Part shown: piece by piece, positions 45,355 to 54,913 of the stretch
Layout: each line of letters begins with the position of its first letter
How positions within the stretch are numbered: the first letter of the stretch is position 1
DNA from: Sporichthyaceae bacterium
GTDB lineage: Bacteria > Actinomycetota > Actinomycetes > Sporichthyales > Sporichthyaceae
Reading direction: 5' to 3'
DNA: 64,000 nt
Assembly: GCA_036493475.1 (NCBI GenBank)
Contig: DASXPS010000118.1
Span: 1 to 64,000, forward strand
Program-made: the position numbers and the translations under genes
Notes under the pieces: model-generated
What the model was told of the DNA's origin: nothing
The model's input: the letters and a program-made list of their open reading frames with translations, nothing else
Database searches by the model: none

Positions 45355-48300
45355 GTCAGGCGTTCCCAGAGTGCGCGCCATACCACGCTCTACCGCCAAG
45401 ATCAAATACGGGCGTAGCTCGGCAGCGGAAATAATCGTGTGCACCGAGCCGACCTTTTGGGCGCGTCGGATGTCGTGAATGGCCTCGAACTCCGCGGCCA
45501 CCTCGCCCATCTTTTCCGCCCGCACCACGGTGCGCAGGTCGCCCAGCTCCACCCGCAGCTGAGCGGCTACCGAACCCTCGGCCTCGGCCACCGCGGCCTC
45601 CAAAGCCTTGATCCGCGGGTCGTCGTTGATGCGGTTACGGACCTCACCGGTGAACACCACCGCCGCGGCCGGAGCGCCACCCAGCACCGAGGCATACGAA
45701 CCCTCGACCGCCACGACCTCCATGTTGTCGTTGAGCGTGCCGGAGAACACCACGAACGCACCACCGTGGTAGCGGGAGATCACCGTGAACACAATCGGGC
45801 CGTCGAAGTTGACGATGGCCCGGCCGATCTCCGCGCCGTACTCCAACTGGACGTTGCGCAACGACTCCGGTGAACCGTCGAAGCCGGACAGATTCGCCAG
45901 CACCACCAACGGACGCACACCGGAGGCGGCGTTGATGGCCCGCGCCGTTTTCTTCGACGAGGCAGGGAAAAGCGTGCCGCCGGTCCAGATGTCCGGGCCG
46001 TCCTTGGGCAGTCGACCCCGGCGCGGCACCGGCTTGGATTCGATGCCGATCACGGTGACCGGGTGGCCGCCGAGGTGCGCGTCGAAGACCACCGAGGTGT
46101 CCGCGTCGGCCATACCGGCCCATCGCTCCAGCACCGAATGGTCGATGTCCACCACTGCGCGCATCACGGTTCGAATATCGAATGGCTTCTTACGATCCCC
46201 ATTGCGTTCGGCCGAGAAGATGTCCCCGACCGTGGTGAAGTCACTGCCGGGATGCACATGCGGGTACTCGCGCACGTCGCGCTCGCGCGGGTCCTCGGTG
46301 ATCGCCTGACGGGGGAACCGCTCGCCGGGCGCCACGTAGCAGTGCGCGTAGTGCGCGAACAGGATCTCTACGGCCGCGGTCATGTTCGGCGCCCAGTACT
46401 GCGCCTGCCCGTTGGGGCCCATCACCCGGTCGTAACCACCGATGCCGAAGTTGTCTTCGGCGGACACGCCGCCGGAGTAGTCCAGGGACTGCTTGCCGGT
46501 AAGCACCATCGCCGAATCCGGCGTCATCACCAGGATGCCCTTGGTGTGCATCAGCATGGTGGCCTCGGCGTTCCAGTAGGGCTGGGCGCCGACGTTGATC
46601 CCCGCGACGATCACGTTGATCTCGCCGCCGGCCTGGGTGAACTCGATGATCCGGCGCAACGCGCGGGCGATCCAGTCCATGTTCTCGGTGCCGGAGTCCA
46701 TCGAGATGCGGGCGCCCGAGGACAGCGTCAACCACTCGACCGGGTAGCCCTTCTCCTCGGCCAGGTCCAGCGCCGCGCACACCCGGGCGCACTCGGCCTC
46801 GGCGATCGACCCGAGCGAGCGGGTCGGGTCACCGAGCAGCGCCACCCGGGTCATGCCCTCCGGGTACCGGTCGGTCGGTGTGGTGACCAGACCCATCACC
46901 ACTCCGGCCTTGTTCTTGCCCGGCGGCCGGTGCACCCTCGTCGGCACGCCGTTCTCGTCGAGATCCAACTCGAGAAATGTGCCGCTCGCACCGGCCAACA
47001 AGCCGACGATCTCGTAAGGGTAAATCGCACCCCTGGCGCGGGACTGACGGACCCTCTGGGTGTACTCGTCCAGCGGCGGCAGCGGGTCGGTGGGCCGCTC
47101 GGTCAGCGAGATCTGCACCCCGGCACCATGCTTGTAGGAGATCAGTACGGCGACCTCGCGGGCCTCGTCCTCATCTGACTCCTGCAGGCGCCCGTGGACC
47201 ATGACCTCCTCCAGGCCCGCGCCGGCGGTCATCGGCACCAGGTTGCGGACCACGTGATGCAACTCGTCCAGCGGCACCTTCGCGGTCGGCGACACGCTCA
47301 TCACGATGCGGTTGTTCTCCGTGCGGCGCTTGGCCGGTCGACGTGCGTAGACCTGCCGGATGCCCTCCACACAACCGGCCAGCACCCGCTCCACGGTGGG
47401 CACCGCCAGCACCCGCCCGGCCGCGTCGCGCAGCGGATGCACATCGCGAATCTCCCCGAGCGCAATGAACCGTTCGTCGTCCGGGTTCTCCTTGCCCACC
47501 GCCCGATACAGGTAGATGCCCTCGTCCGCGGGCAACCGGGTGAGGTCGAAGTTCACCAGGCGCTTGAAGTCCAGGCGTTGCGCGACCAACGGGTGCAGAC
47601 CGCGGATCAGCCGGTCCTCCTCCAGGCTTCCATCCACAGCGGGACGGAACGTGAAGTAGTGCGCCCGGGCGGCGATCTCGCCCGCGATGCCCACGGTGAC
47701 CCGACGCAGGGTGTCCGGCAGCGAGAGCTGAGACACCGCGGCCCGCAGCGCCTCGGAGATGGCGTCGTGATCGGCGGGCGCGTCCGCCCACGACAGGAAA
47801 ATGTCGACCACCAGCGTGCGCGGCTCCCACGCGTCGGTACCCGCGGCCACCACGTCCAGCGCGGAGGACAACGCCTCCAACTCGCGGTAGTCCCCCACCG
47901 TGGTGATCAGGTGCAGTCGGTTGCCCTGCAGGTCGAATTCGGCGGTCACGAAGTGCCGGTTGGCGTGCTGGAAAAGCCGCACCTCTTCCAGTTCCCGGGT
48001 GCGGTAGTAACGCCGCGTCAGCACCTCCAGCAGCGGGCCCAGGTCGGCAGTGCCGGTGCCGATCCACTCGCTCATCAGGCCGATGATCGGCTCCGGGGAG
48101 ACCACCATGGCCTCGATGCGCTCGGCCCGATCCGGAGTGTCGGGGTTGAGCACCAGGAAGCCCAACTGGGTGCGCACCTCGGAAATGATCTTCGCGCGCA
48201 GCGCCAGGCTCTGCGGCTGGTCGAAGTAGCGGTACCGCACGCTGCGGGCCAGGTCGCAGATCAGCGGGTAGCGGATCTGGGTGGCCACCACCACCCGTTC

Positions 48301-50853
48301 CAGCACCTCGGCCAATTCGTCGTGGGCCGCGGTGACGTCGGCGACGTCCATCCAACGCTCGAGCAGTGCATTGATCACCGGGATTTGCGGATCGCTGCGT
48401 TCCAGGGCCAGGTACACCCGGTAGACGGCGTCCTTCAATGCGCCGGTGGGCTCCAGGTCGGTGATCCCGTAGTGGGTCAGCGCCCGGATGAGTCGATTAC
48501 GGAAGGACTCCGGTAGGCCCTCGCGCTCCAGGTCGAAGGAACGCAGGTAGGTGTGCAGGTGCTCGCGGGGGCTGTGCACCCGGGTCTCGGAGTTCTCCTC
48601 CTCGCCGCTGGGGCGGTTGCGGGACAGCTCACAGATGTCGGCGAACACGCGCAGCAGGTTCAACTCGGCGGACACCAACTCGCGGTCATCGGCCGGAAGT
48701 TGCTTGCGGATCGCGGAGTAGTCCGCGACCAGCTTGCGTCCCTCCAGGGCGTTGACGTCGTAACCGGTGAGCAGGGCGCCCAACCCGCGCAGTACCTCCA
48801 GCGCACGGGTGCGCGGGTCGGCGGCGGCCTCGCCGTCCGCGGAGAACACGACGGTCGGCGCGTCGGACGGTCCGGTCTCCGCGGTGTCCGGGTCCAACCG
48901 CACCAGCGGGGCCCCGGCCGGCACCTGGGAGTTGACCGTGGCGAAAACCTCGCGCACCCGCCCGGCCACCGGCGCGGTCACCGGGGTCTCCATCTTCATG
49001 GCCTCGAGCACGGCCACCGTGGCACCTGCCTCGACGGTGTCGCCCACCCGCACCGGCAGCGCCACGATAACCGCCGGCGCAGTGGACCGAATCACCCCGC
49101 CGGAGTCGCGGGCCACCCGATGGCTGACCCCGTCCACCTCGACCAGGTGGTCGGCCGGACCGGCGGCGAGAACCACCCGGTACACCTGGCCGCGAACGGT
49201 CATGCGGTAGGAGAAGCGGCCGATGCGGTCCACGCGGACGTCGGTCGCCACGTTGTTCACGTCGACCCGATACCGGTCCGGACCGAGCTGATGTACCGTC
49301 AGTTTGTAATTCTGTCCGTGATAGCGCACCTCCACGTCCCCGCCGATAGCATGGTCGGCCTGCGGCCGGCCGCCGCGCGCGGCGGCCAGGAAGGTCTCCC
49401 GTTCGGTGGCCTCGTCGTGCGCGTAGACGTCGATGGCCACCGCGTACAACGCGATGTCGGCGTGCGCGGGCAATGCGCCGCCGTCCAGCGGACCGGTGCG
49501 GTCCAACCAGGCGGTGTCCGCCGACCCGGTCAGCACCTCCTCGCGGCCGAGCAGGTTGAGCACGAAGGACTTGTTGGTGGTGCCGCCCTGAATCACCACG
49601 GTCGTGTCGCGTAGCGCGCGGCGCAGCCGCGCGATCGCCTCGGCACGGTCCTTCCCGGCTGCGATGATCTTGGCGACCATCGAGTCGAACTCCTGCGGGA
49701 TCGTGTCGCCCTGCGCGATGCCGGAGTCCACCCGGATGCCCGGACCCTGCGGGAATTCCAGGAATTCGACCTTTCCCGGTGCGGGTGCGAATCCGTTGTC
49801 CGGGTCCTCGGCGTTGAGTCGGATCTCGATCGCGTGACCGATCTCCGGCGGACACTCGCCGGGCAGCGGCTCGCCCGCGGCGGTGAGGATCTGCAACTTG
49901 ACCAGGTCAATGCCGGTGGCCGCCTCGGTGATCGGGTGCTCGACCTGCAGACGGGTGTTCACCTCGAGGAAGGCGAAGGCGTGGCGGGCCGGATCGTAGA
50001 GGTATTCCACGGTGCCCGCGCCGTGGTAGCCCACCTCGCGGATCAGGTCCATGGAGACCTGGCGCAAGTGCAGGGATTGCTCGGTGCTGAGCACCGGGGA
50101 GGCGGACTCCTCGATGATCTTCTGGTTGCGCCGTTGGATCGAGCAGTCCCGCACGCCGGGCGCCCACACATTGCCGTGCTTGTCGGCGATGATCTGCACC
50201 TCGACGTGCCGGCCGCCGGTGACCAGGGCCTCCAGGAACACCCCGTCGTCCCCGAAGTAGCGCGCGGCGTCGGCCCGGGTGCCCTCGAACGCGGCCTGCA
50301 GTTCCTCCGGGGCCATCACCTTGCGGATACCACGACCGCCACCGCCGGCCTTGGCCTTGATGATGAGCGGATAGCCGATGGCCGAGGCGTGCCGTTGCGC
50401 GTCGGCGTAGGACGCCACCCCGCCGGCCCCGCTCCAGGCGGCGACCGGGACACCGACCCGTTCGGCGACCAGCTTGGCCTCGATCTTGTCGCCGAGCAGC
50501 CGCATGGCGCTCGCGGACGGACCGAGAAACGCGATGCCGAGCCGGTCGCACACCTCCACGAAGGCGGGGTGCTCGGAGACGAAGCCCCAGCCCACCCACA
50601 CCGCGTCGGCGCGGCCGGCAACCAGCGCCCGCTCCAGCTCGACATAGTCCAGGTAGGGCACCGAAGCGGTCTTGCTCGGGTTGAGCGCGACGGCCTCGTC
50701 GGCCTGACGCACGAACATCGCCGTGCGCTCGCCCTCGGTGTGCAGCGCCACCGTGCGGATGGACAGGTTTCGTTCCTCGTTGAGCTCCCGCACCGCCCGG
50801 ATCAGGCGGACCGCCGCCTCACCCCGGTTGACGATGGCAATCCGCTCGAACAC
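45349..50853 (-). CDS. Single-chain acyl-CoA carboxylase (BC-BCCP-central-CT)
   Basis: An 1834-residue biotin-dependent carboxylase carrying all activities on one chain. The biotin carboxylase part (~1-450) begins FERIAIVNRGEAAVRLIRAV, with KAKAGGGGRGIRKV (ATP loop) and LEVNTRLQVEHPITE. The biotinyl domain holds AVLEAMKMETPV, biotin lysine near residue 610. A ~600-residue central region resembles the ACC-central domain of eukaryotic acetyl-CoA carboxylase. The carboxyltransferase (~1250-1834) has ISMDSGTENMDW, YWNAEATMLMHTKG and ISRYHGGAFVVFSGTLND. It makes malonyl-CoA or a longer homologue. GTG at 50853 has AGGAG eight bases upstream. Acetyl-CoA versus another substrate cannot be told. Confidence 0.88.
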   Translation of the reverse strand: MFERIAIVNRGEAAVRLIRAVRELNEERNLSIRTVALHTEGERTAMFVRQADEAVALNPSKTASVPYLDYVELERALVAGRADAVWVGWGFVSEHPAFVEVCDRLGIAFLGPSASAMRLLGDKIEAKLVAERVGVPVAAWSGAGGVASYADAQRHASAIGYPLIIKAKAGGGGRGIRKVMAPEELQAAFEGTRADAARYFGDDGVFLEALVTGGRHVEVQIIADKHGNVWAPGVRDCSIQRRNQKIIEESASPVLSTEQSLHLRQVSMDLIREVGYHGAGTVEYLYDPARHAFAFLEVNTRLQVEHPITEAATGIDLVKLQILTAAGEPLPGECPPEIGHAIEIRLNAEDPDNGFAPAPGKVEFLEFPQGPGIRVDSGIAQGDTIPQEFDSMVAKIIAAGKDRAEAIARLRRALRDTTVVIQGGTTNKSFVLNLLGREEVLTGSADTAWLDRTGPLDGGALPAHADIALYAVAIDVYAHDEATERETFLAAARGGRPQADHAIGGDVEVRYHGQNYKLTVHQLGPDRYRVDVNNVATDVRVDRIGRFSYRMTVRGQVYRVVLAAGPADHLVEVDGVSHRVARDSGGVIRSTAPAVIVALPVRVGDTVEAGATVAVLEAMKMETPVTAPVAGRVREVFATVNSQVPAGAPLVRLDPDTAETGPSDAPTVVFSADGEAAADPRTRALEVLRGLGALLTGYDVNALEGRKLVADYSAIRKQLPADDRELVSAELNLLRVFADICELSRNRPSGEEENSETRVHSPREHLHTYLRSFDLEREGLPESFRNRLIRALTHYGITDLEPTGALKDAVYRVYLALERSDPQIPVINALLERWMDVADVTAAHDELAEVLERVVVATQIRYPLICDLARSVRYRYFDQPQSLALRAKIISEVRTQLGFLVLNPDTPDRAERIEAMVVSPEPIIGLMSEWIGTGTADLGPLLEVLTRRYYRTRELEEVRLFQHANRHFVTAEFDLQGNRLHLITTVGDYRELEALSSALDVVAAGTDAWEPRTLVVDIFLSWADAPADHDAISEALRAAVSQLSLPDTLRRVTVGIAGEIAARAHYFTFRPAVDGSLEEDRLIRGLHPLVAQRLDFKRLVNFDLTRLPADEGIYLYRAVGKENPDDERFIALGEIRDVHPLRDAAGRVLAVPTVERVLAGCVEGIRQVYARRPAKRRTENNRIVMSVSPTAKVPLDELHHVVRNLVPMTAGAGLEEVMVHGRLQESDEDEAREVAVLISYKHGAGVQISLTERPTDPLPPLDEYTQRVRQSRARGAIYPYEIVGLLAGASGTFLELDLDENGVPTRVHRPPGKNKAGVVMGLVTTPTDRYPEGMTRVALLGDPTRSLGSIAEAECARVCAALDLAEEKGYPVEWLTLSSGARISMDSGTENMDWIARALRRIIEFTQAGGEINVIVAGINVGAQPYWNAEATMLMHTKGILVMTPDSAMVLTGKQSLDYSGGVSAEDNFGIGGYDRVMGPNGQAQYWAPNMTAAVEILFAHYAHCYVAPGERFPRQAITEDPRERDVREYPHVHPGSDFTTVGDIFSAERNGDRKKPFDIRTVMRAVVDIDHSVLERWAGMADADTSVVFDAHLGGHPVTVIGIESKPVPRRGRLPKDGPDIWTGGTLFPASSKKTARAINAASGVRPLVVLANLSGFDGSPESLRNVQLEYGAEIGRAIVNFDGPIVFTVISRYHGGAFVVFSGTLNDNMEVVAVEGSYASVLGGAPAAAVVFTGEVRNRINDDPRIKALEAAVAEAEGSVAAQLRVELGDLRTVVRAEKMGEVAAEFEAIHDIRRAQKVGSVHTIISAAELRPYLILAVERGMARTLGTPDR

Positions 50854-51009
50854 GAATGTCACTCCTTGCGCCGCCCGTCGAGCCCGCGGATCGCGCAGGG
50901 CTCCCATCCGACCCTAGGCGGCCCGGCAAGACCGGCGCAGTGTGGGCGAGGACAACAAACGGGCCCCGGCGTTGTGAAGCCGACAACTGGGGGCCGGCAG
51001 GGTGGGGCG

Positions 51010-51777
51010 GTGCGCAGCGTCCATGTGATCGGCATCGGCTCCGGGGACCCCGAGCAACTCACCCTGCAGGCGGTCCGGGTACTGGCCGATCTCGACGTGG
51101 TCCTGGTGGTGGACAAGGGCGAGGCCACCGGGGAACTGGTGGAGTTGCGCGAGTCGATCTGCCGCACCCACATCCGGCGGCCCTACCGACTGGTAGGTGT
51201 GCCCGAACAACGACGCGACCGCGCGGCGGCCGACTACCCGGGCGCGGTGAAGAATTGGTACGACCTGCGGGCGGCGGCCTTCGCCGAGGCGTTGAGCACG
51301 CAGGTCGGCCCGCAGGAACGGGTCGGCATCCTGGTCTGGGGTGACCCGGCGCTCTACGACAGCACGCTGCGGGTGCTGGACCGGGTCCGTGAGTTGGGCC
51401 GGGTGGAGTGCACGGTGGAGGTGGTGCCCGGCATCACCAGCCTGCAGACGTTGGCCGCCGCGCACCGAGTGACGTTCACCGGCGTGGGCGCTGCGGTGCA
51501 CGTGATCCCCGGCCGTCGGTTGGCGGCCGGGCTGCCCGAGGGCCTGGACGATGTGCTGGTGATGCTGGACGGCGGGTGCGCGTTTACCCAGTTGCCGGAC
51601 ACCGACCTGGACATTTACTGGGGCGCCTATCTGGGCATGCCGGATCAACTGTTGGTGTCCGGGGACCTGCAGGAGTGCAAGGCGCAGATTCTGGCCGCCC
51701 GCGCAGCCGCCCGCGAGCGCAAGGGCTGGATCATGGACAGTTATCTGCTGCACCGCCGGCCGCAGGCCGGAGGATGA
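51010..51777 (+). CDS. cobF: Precorrin-6A synthase (deacetylating) CobF
   Basis: A 255-residue SAM-dependent methyltransferase of the cobalamin pathway (C1 methylation with loss of acetate, giving precorrin-6A). Typical tetrapyrrole-methylase features are VHVIGIGSGDPEQLTLQAVR, VLVVDKGEA, the WGDPALYDST loop and VVPGITSLQTLAA. The GTG at 51010 gives the family N-terminus. Its stop overlaps an ATG of the next frame, and the gene is the first of a forward cob run. No cobalamin riboswitch consensus is visible in the ~155 bases upstream. Confidence 0.93.
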   Translation: MRSVHVIGIGSGDPEQLTLQAVRVLADLDVVLVVDKGEATGELVELRESICRTHIRRPYRLVGVPEQRRDRAAADYPGAVKNWYDLRAAAFAEALSTQVGPQERVGILVWGDPALYDSTLRVLDRVRELGRVECTVEVVPGITSLQTLAAAHRVTFTGVGAAVHVIPGRRLAAGLPEGLDDVLVMLDGGCAFTQLPDTDLDIYWGAYLGMPDQLLVSGDLQECKAQILAARAAARERKGWIMDSYLLHRRPQAGG

Positions 51778-51812
51778 CGCTCGAGGCACGCCGTCGCAGG
51801 AGGTCGCACACG

Positions 51813-52202
51813 TTGGACCCGACCGCGCCCGACGTGCTCGGTTTCTGGACCGAGCGGCACCTGTGCACGCTGACCACCATCGGTCCGGACGGCCGTCCGC
51901 ACGTAGTGCCGGTCGGTGCCACCCTGGATGCCGCGGCCGGCCTGGTCCGGGTGATCACCTCGGGCACCTCTCTGAAGGCCCGTCAGATCGCTGCGGTGGG
52001 CGCGGCCGGGGCGCCGGTCGCGGTGTGCCAGGTGGACGGCCGCCGGTGGGCCACCGCCGAGGGCACGGCCACGGTGTCCGCCGACCCGACGGAGGTCGCC
52101 GAAGCGGAGCGTCGGTACGCCCTGCGCTACCGGCAGCCGCGGCCGAACCCGGAGCGGGTGGTGATCCTCATTCGGTTGGATCGCATGCTGGGCAACGCAT
52201 GA
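51813..52202 (+). CDS. PPOX-class (F420/flavin-binding) oxidoreductase
   Basis: A 129-residue split-beta-barrel protein of the pyridoxamine-phosphate-oxidase/F420 class: FWTERHLCTLTTIGPDGRPH, VVPVGATLDAAAGLVRVITS, TSLKARQIAA and ERVVILIRLDRMLG. The TTG at 51813 has AGGAGGT eight bases upstream and gives the usual family N-terminus; an ATG at 51774 overlaps the cobF stop and would add 13 residues. Actinobacterial members use F420 or flavin to reduce diverse compounds. Its place inside the cob operon (overlapping the cobL start) is the only hint of role. Confidence 0.85.
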   Translation: MDPTAPDVLGFWTERHLCTLTTIGPDGRPHVVPVGATLDAAAGLVRVITSGTSLKARQIAAVGAAGAPVAVCQVDGRRWATAEGTATVSADPTEVAEAERRYALRYRQPRPNPERVVILIRLDRMLGNA

Positions 52203-53416
52203 CGGCGGTCAGCGTGGTGGGCATCGGCGCGGACGGTTGGGAGGGCCTGTCCCCCGCCACCCGGGCGCTGGTCGGTTCGGCCGAGGTGTTGCTCGGTGCC
52301 GAACGTCACCTGGATTACCTGCCGTCGGGCCTGCCGGGCGAGCGCAGGTTCTGGCCGAGCCCCCTCACCCCGAATCTCCCCGACCTGTTTGCCGGGCTGG
52401 CAGGGCGGCGGGTATGCGTGGTGGCCAGCGGGGACCCCATGCACTACGGGATCGGCGCGACGCTGGTCCGCCTGCTCGGGCCGGACGCGGTGACGGTGAT
52501 CCCGCAACCCTCGTCGATGTCGTTGGCGTGTGCCCGGCTGGGTTGGCCGGTCGAGGGCACCCGGATCCTCAGCGCGGTGGGGCGCCCGGTGGCCCGGCTG
52601 GTCGGCTGGCTGACGCCCGGTCAGCGGCTGCTACTGCTCAGCCCGGGCGCGGAAACCCCGGCCGCGGTGGCCGCCACCCTCGTCGCGGCCGGGTACGGCG
52701 CCAGCGCGTTGACGGTGCTGGAGCAGCTGGGCGGACCGGGTGAGCGGCGCACCGAACACCGGGCCGCCGACCTGGCCGGCGCGCCGGCGATGACACCGTT
52801 CGATCCCCTGAACATCGTCGCGATCTGCGCGGTGCCCGACCCCGGCACCCGGCCGTTGGGCCGCACGCCGGGCCTACCGGACGACGCCTTCGAACACGAC
52901 GGGCAGATCACCAAGCGGGAGATCCGCGCGGTGAGTCTGGCCCGGCTGGCGCCCCGGCCGGGGGAACTGCTCTGGGATATCGGTGGCGGGTCCGGCAGCG
53001 TGAGCATCGAGTGGATGCGCGCCGCCCGGGGCGCCCGGGCGATCGCGGTGGAACGCCGCGCGGACCGGGCCGCGCGGATCGCGACCAACGCCCTCGCACT
53101 CGGGGTACCCGACCTGCAGGTGGTGCAGGGCGCGGCGCCGGCGGCGCTGGCCGGGTTGCCCGCGCCGGACGCGGTGTTCGTCGGCGGCGGCGGGTCGAAC
53201 CCGGCCGTGCTGGACGTGTGTTGGGCGGCGCTGTCGCCCGGCGGCCGACTGGTGGCGAACGCGGTGACCCTGCAGACCGAGGCGGCGCTGGTGGCCCGGT
53301 GTGCGCAGCTGGGCGGCGATCTGGTGCGGCTGGAGATCTCCCACGCGGTGCCGCTGGGTCGGTTCACCGGGTGGCATGCCGCGCATCCGGTAACCCAGTG
53401 GACGGTGACCAAGTGA
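52199..53416 (+). CDS. cobL: Precorrin-6Y C5,15-methyltransferase (decarboxylating) CobL
   Basis: A 405-residue bifunctional enzyme. The N-terminal tetrapyrrole methylase (~1-205) begins VSVVGIGADGWEGL and has VVASGDPMHYGIG. The C-terminal class I methyltransferase (~215-405) carries LWDIGGGSGSVSIEW and VFVGGGGSNP. It methylates C5 and C15 and removes the C12 acetate carboxyl, giving precorrin-8x. The ATG overlaps the stop of the PPOX gene by 4 bases. A GAGCG-type repeat lies between its stop and cobM. Confidence 0.95.
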   Translation: MTAVSVVGIGADGWEGLSPATRALVGSAEVLLGAERHLDYLPSGLPGERRFWPSPLTPNLPDLFAGLAGRRVCVVASGDPMHYGIGATLVRLLGPDAVTVIPQPSSMSLACARLGWPVEGTRILSAVGRPVARLVGWLTPGQRLLLLSPGAETPAAVAATLVAAGYGASALTVLEQLGGPGERRTEHRAADLAGAPAMTPFDPLNIVAICAVPDPGTRPLGRTPGLPDDAFEHDGQITKREIRAVSLARLAPRPGELLWDIGGGSGSVSIEWMRAARGARAIAVERRADRAARIATNALALGVPDLQVVQGAAPAALAGLPAPDAVFVGGGGSNPAVLDVCWAALSPGGRLVANAVTLQTEAALVARCAQLGGDLVRLEISHAVPLGRFTGWHAAHPVTQWTVTK

Positions 53417-53425
53417 CGGTGCACC

Positions 53426-53440
53426 GCGAGCGGAGCGAGC
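53426..53440. repeat. GCGAGCGGAGCGAGC dispersed repeat
   Basis: A 15-base near-palindromic element in the short gap between cobL and cobM; related to copies at 34343-34365, 57615-57634 and 60576-60600. Confidence 0.6.
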
Positions 53441-53441
53441 C

Positions 53442-54182
53442 GTGACCGTTCACTTCATCGGGGCCGGTCCGGGGGCGGCGGACCTGATAACGCTGCGCGG
53501 CCGCACTCTGATCAAGTCCTGCCCGGTGTGCGTGTACGCGGGCAGCCTGGTCTCGGCCGAACTCCTGGCCTGGTGCCCGCCGGGCGCCCGACTGGTGGAC
53601 TCCTCGCGGCTGGACCTGGATGCGATCACCGAGGTGTTGGTGAACGCGCATCGCTCCGGGTCGGACGTGGCCCGGCTGCACTCCGGGGACCCGTCGGTGT
53701 TCTCCGCGATGGCCGAACAGATGCGCCGACTCCAGGCGGCGGGCGTGCCCTACGACGTGACCCCCGGAGTGCCCGCGTACGCCGCGGCGGCGGCCACCCT
53801 GGGGCGCGAACTGACCGTGCCCGGCGTCGGTCAGACCCTGGTGCTCAGCCGCATCTCCTCCTCGTCCACCCCGATGCCCGACGGCGAGGACCTGTCCTCG
53901 CTGGGCGCGTTGGGCGCCACCCTGGTGCTGCACCTCGCGGTGCAGCGCATCGAGGAGGTGGTGGCGGCGCTGCTGCCGCATTACGGTCCGACAACCCCGG
54001 TGGCAGTGGTGGCTCGGGCCAGCCGGCCCGACGAGGTGATCCTGCGCGGCACCCTCGCCGACATCGCCGAGCAGGTGCAGGCAGCCGCACTGGTGCGCAG
54101 CACAGTGATCATCGTGGGCAGCGTGCTGACAGCTGATCAGTTCTGCGACAGCCATCTGTACAGCCCGCAGCGTCCGCGATGA
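53442..54182 (+). CDS. cobM: Precorrin-4 C11-methyltransferase CobM
   Basis: A 246-residue tetrapyrrole methylase: VHFIGAGPGAADLITLRG at the start, CVYAGSLV, RLHSGDPSVFSA, and DVTPGVPAYAAAAATLGREL, which is typical of CobM. It methylates C11 of precorrin-4. The GTG start follows cobL by 25 bases and the ATGA overlap joins it to cobK. Active-site loops appear complete. Confidence 0.95.
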   Translation: MTVHFIGAGPGAADLITLRGRTLIKSCPVCVYAGSLVSAELLAWCPPGARLVDSSRLDLDAITEVLVNAHRSGSDVARLHSGDPSVFSAMAEQMRRLQAAGVPYDVTPGVPAYAAAAATLGRELTVPGVGQTLVLSRISSSSTPMPDGEDLSSLGALGATLVLHLAVQRIEEVVAALLPHYGPTTPVAVVARASRPDEVILRGTLADIAEQVQAAALVRSTVIIVGSVLTADQFCDSHLYSPQRPR

Positions 54183-54913
54183 CCCTGCTGATCCTCGGCG
54201 GTACCGGGGAGGCCCGGACGCTGGCCGCGGCCGTAATCATCGGCAGTAACCGACGGGTCGTCAGTTCGCTGGCGGGCCGCGTATCCGACCCGTTGCTGCC
54301 CGCGGGCGAGGTGCGGTTGGGCGGGTTCGGCGGACCGGACGGATTGGCGGCCTGGATGCGCGCCGAGAGCGTGACGGCGGTGGTGGACGCCACCCATCCG
54401 TTTGCGGCGCGGATCAGCGCGTCGGCGGTGGTCGCCACGCGGTTGGTGGGCACGCCGCTGCTGGTGCTGCGCCGGCCGGGCTGGCAGGCGGAACCGGGCG
54501 ATGATTGGACCCGGGTGGCCGACGTGCCGGCCGCCGCGGCCGCGCTGATGGAGCGAGATGGCCCGGTGTTCCTCACCACCGGCCGCGGCGGGCTGGCCCA
54601 CTTCGCGAACCTGCCGCACCGATTCGTGATCCGTACCGTCGATCCGCCGGACCCGCCGCTGCCCGCCGACGCCGTGCTGGTGTGCTCCCGCGGTCCCTAC
54701 CGGCCGGCAGGCGAGCGGGCGCTGTTGGCCGAGCACGGCATTCGGGTCCTGGTGACCAAGGACAGCGGTGGGGAGATGACCAGTGCGAAACTCACCGCTG
54801 CCCGCGAACTGGGCGTGCCGGTGGTGATGGTGGATCGTCCGCCGTTGCCCGACCCGAACGTGGCGGCCGTGGCCGACCCGCAGGCCGCACTGGCCTGGGT
54901 ACTGGCGCGCTAA
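54179..54913 (+). CDS. cobK: Precorrin-6A reductase CobK
   Basis: A 244-residue NADPH-dependent reductase converting precorrin-6A to dihydroprecorrin-6. Visible are LLILGGTGEARTLAAAV, VVDATHPFAARIS, FLTTGRGGLAHF and VTKDSGGEMTSAKL, all characteristic of CobK/CbiJ. Its ATG overlaps the cobM stop by four bases. It is the last gene of the forward cob run and overlaps the stop of the convergent NmrA-type gene by four bases. Confidence 0.95.
   Translation: MTLLILGGTGEARTLAAAVIIGSNRRVVSSLAGRVSDPLLPAGEVRLGGFGGPDGLAAWMRAESVTAVVDATHPFAARISASAVVATRLVGTPLLVLRRPGWQAEPGDDWTRVADVPAAAAALMERDGPVFLTTGRGGLAHFANLPHRFVIRTVDPPDPPLPADAVLVCSRGPYRPAGERALLAEHGIRVLVTKDSGGEMTSAKLTAARELGVPVVMVDRPPLPDPNVAAVADPQAALAWVLAR

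Noticed and set aside
50862-51010. Cobalamin riboswitch upstream of the forward cob genes, and likewise at 59240-59396, 60579-60697 and 15346-15408 (metH).
   Set aside because: No B12-box-like or conserved core sequence was found, and the metH gap is too short.
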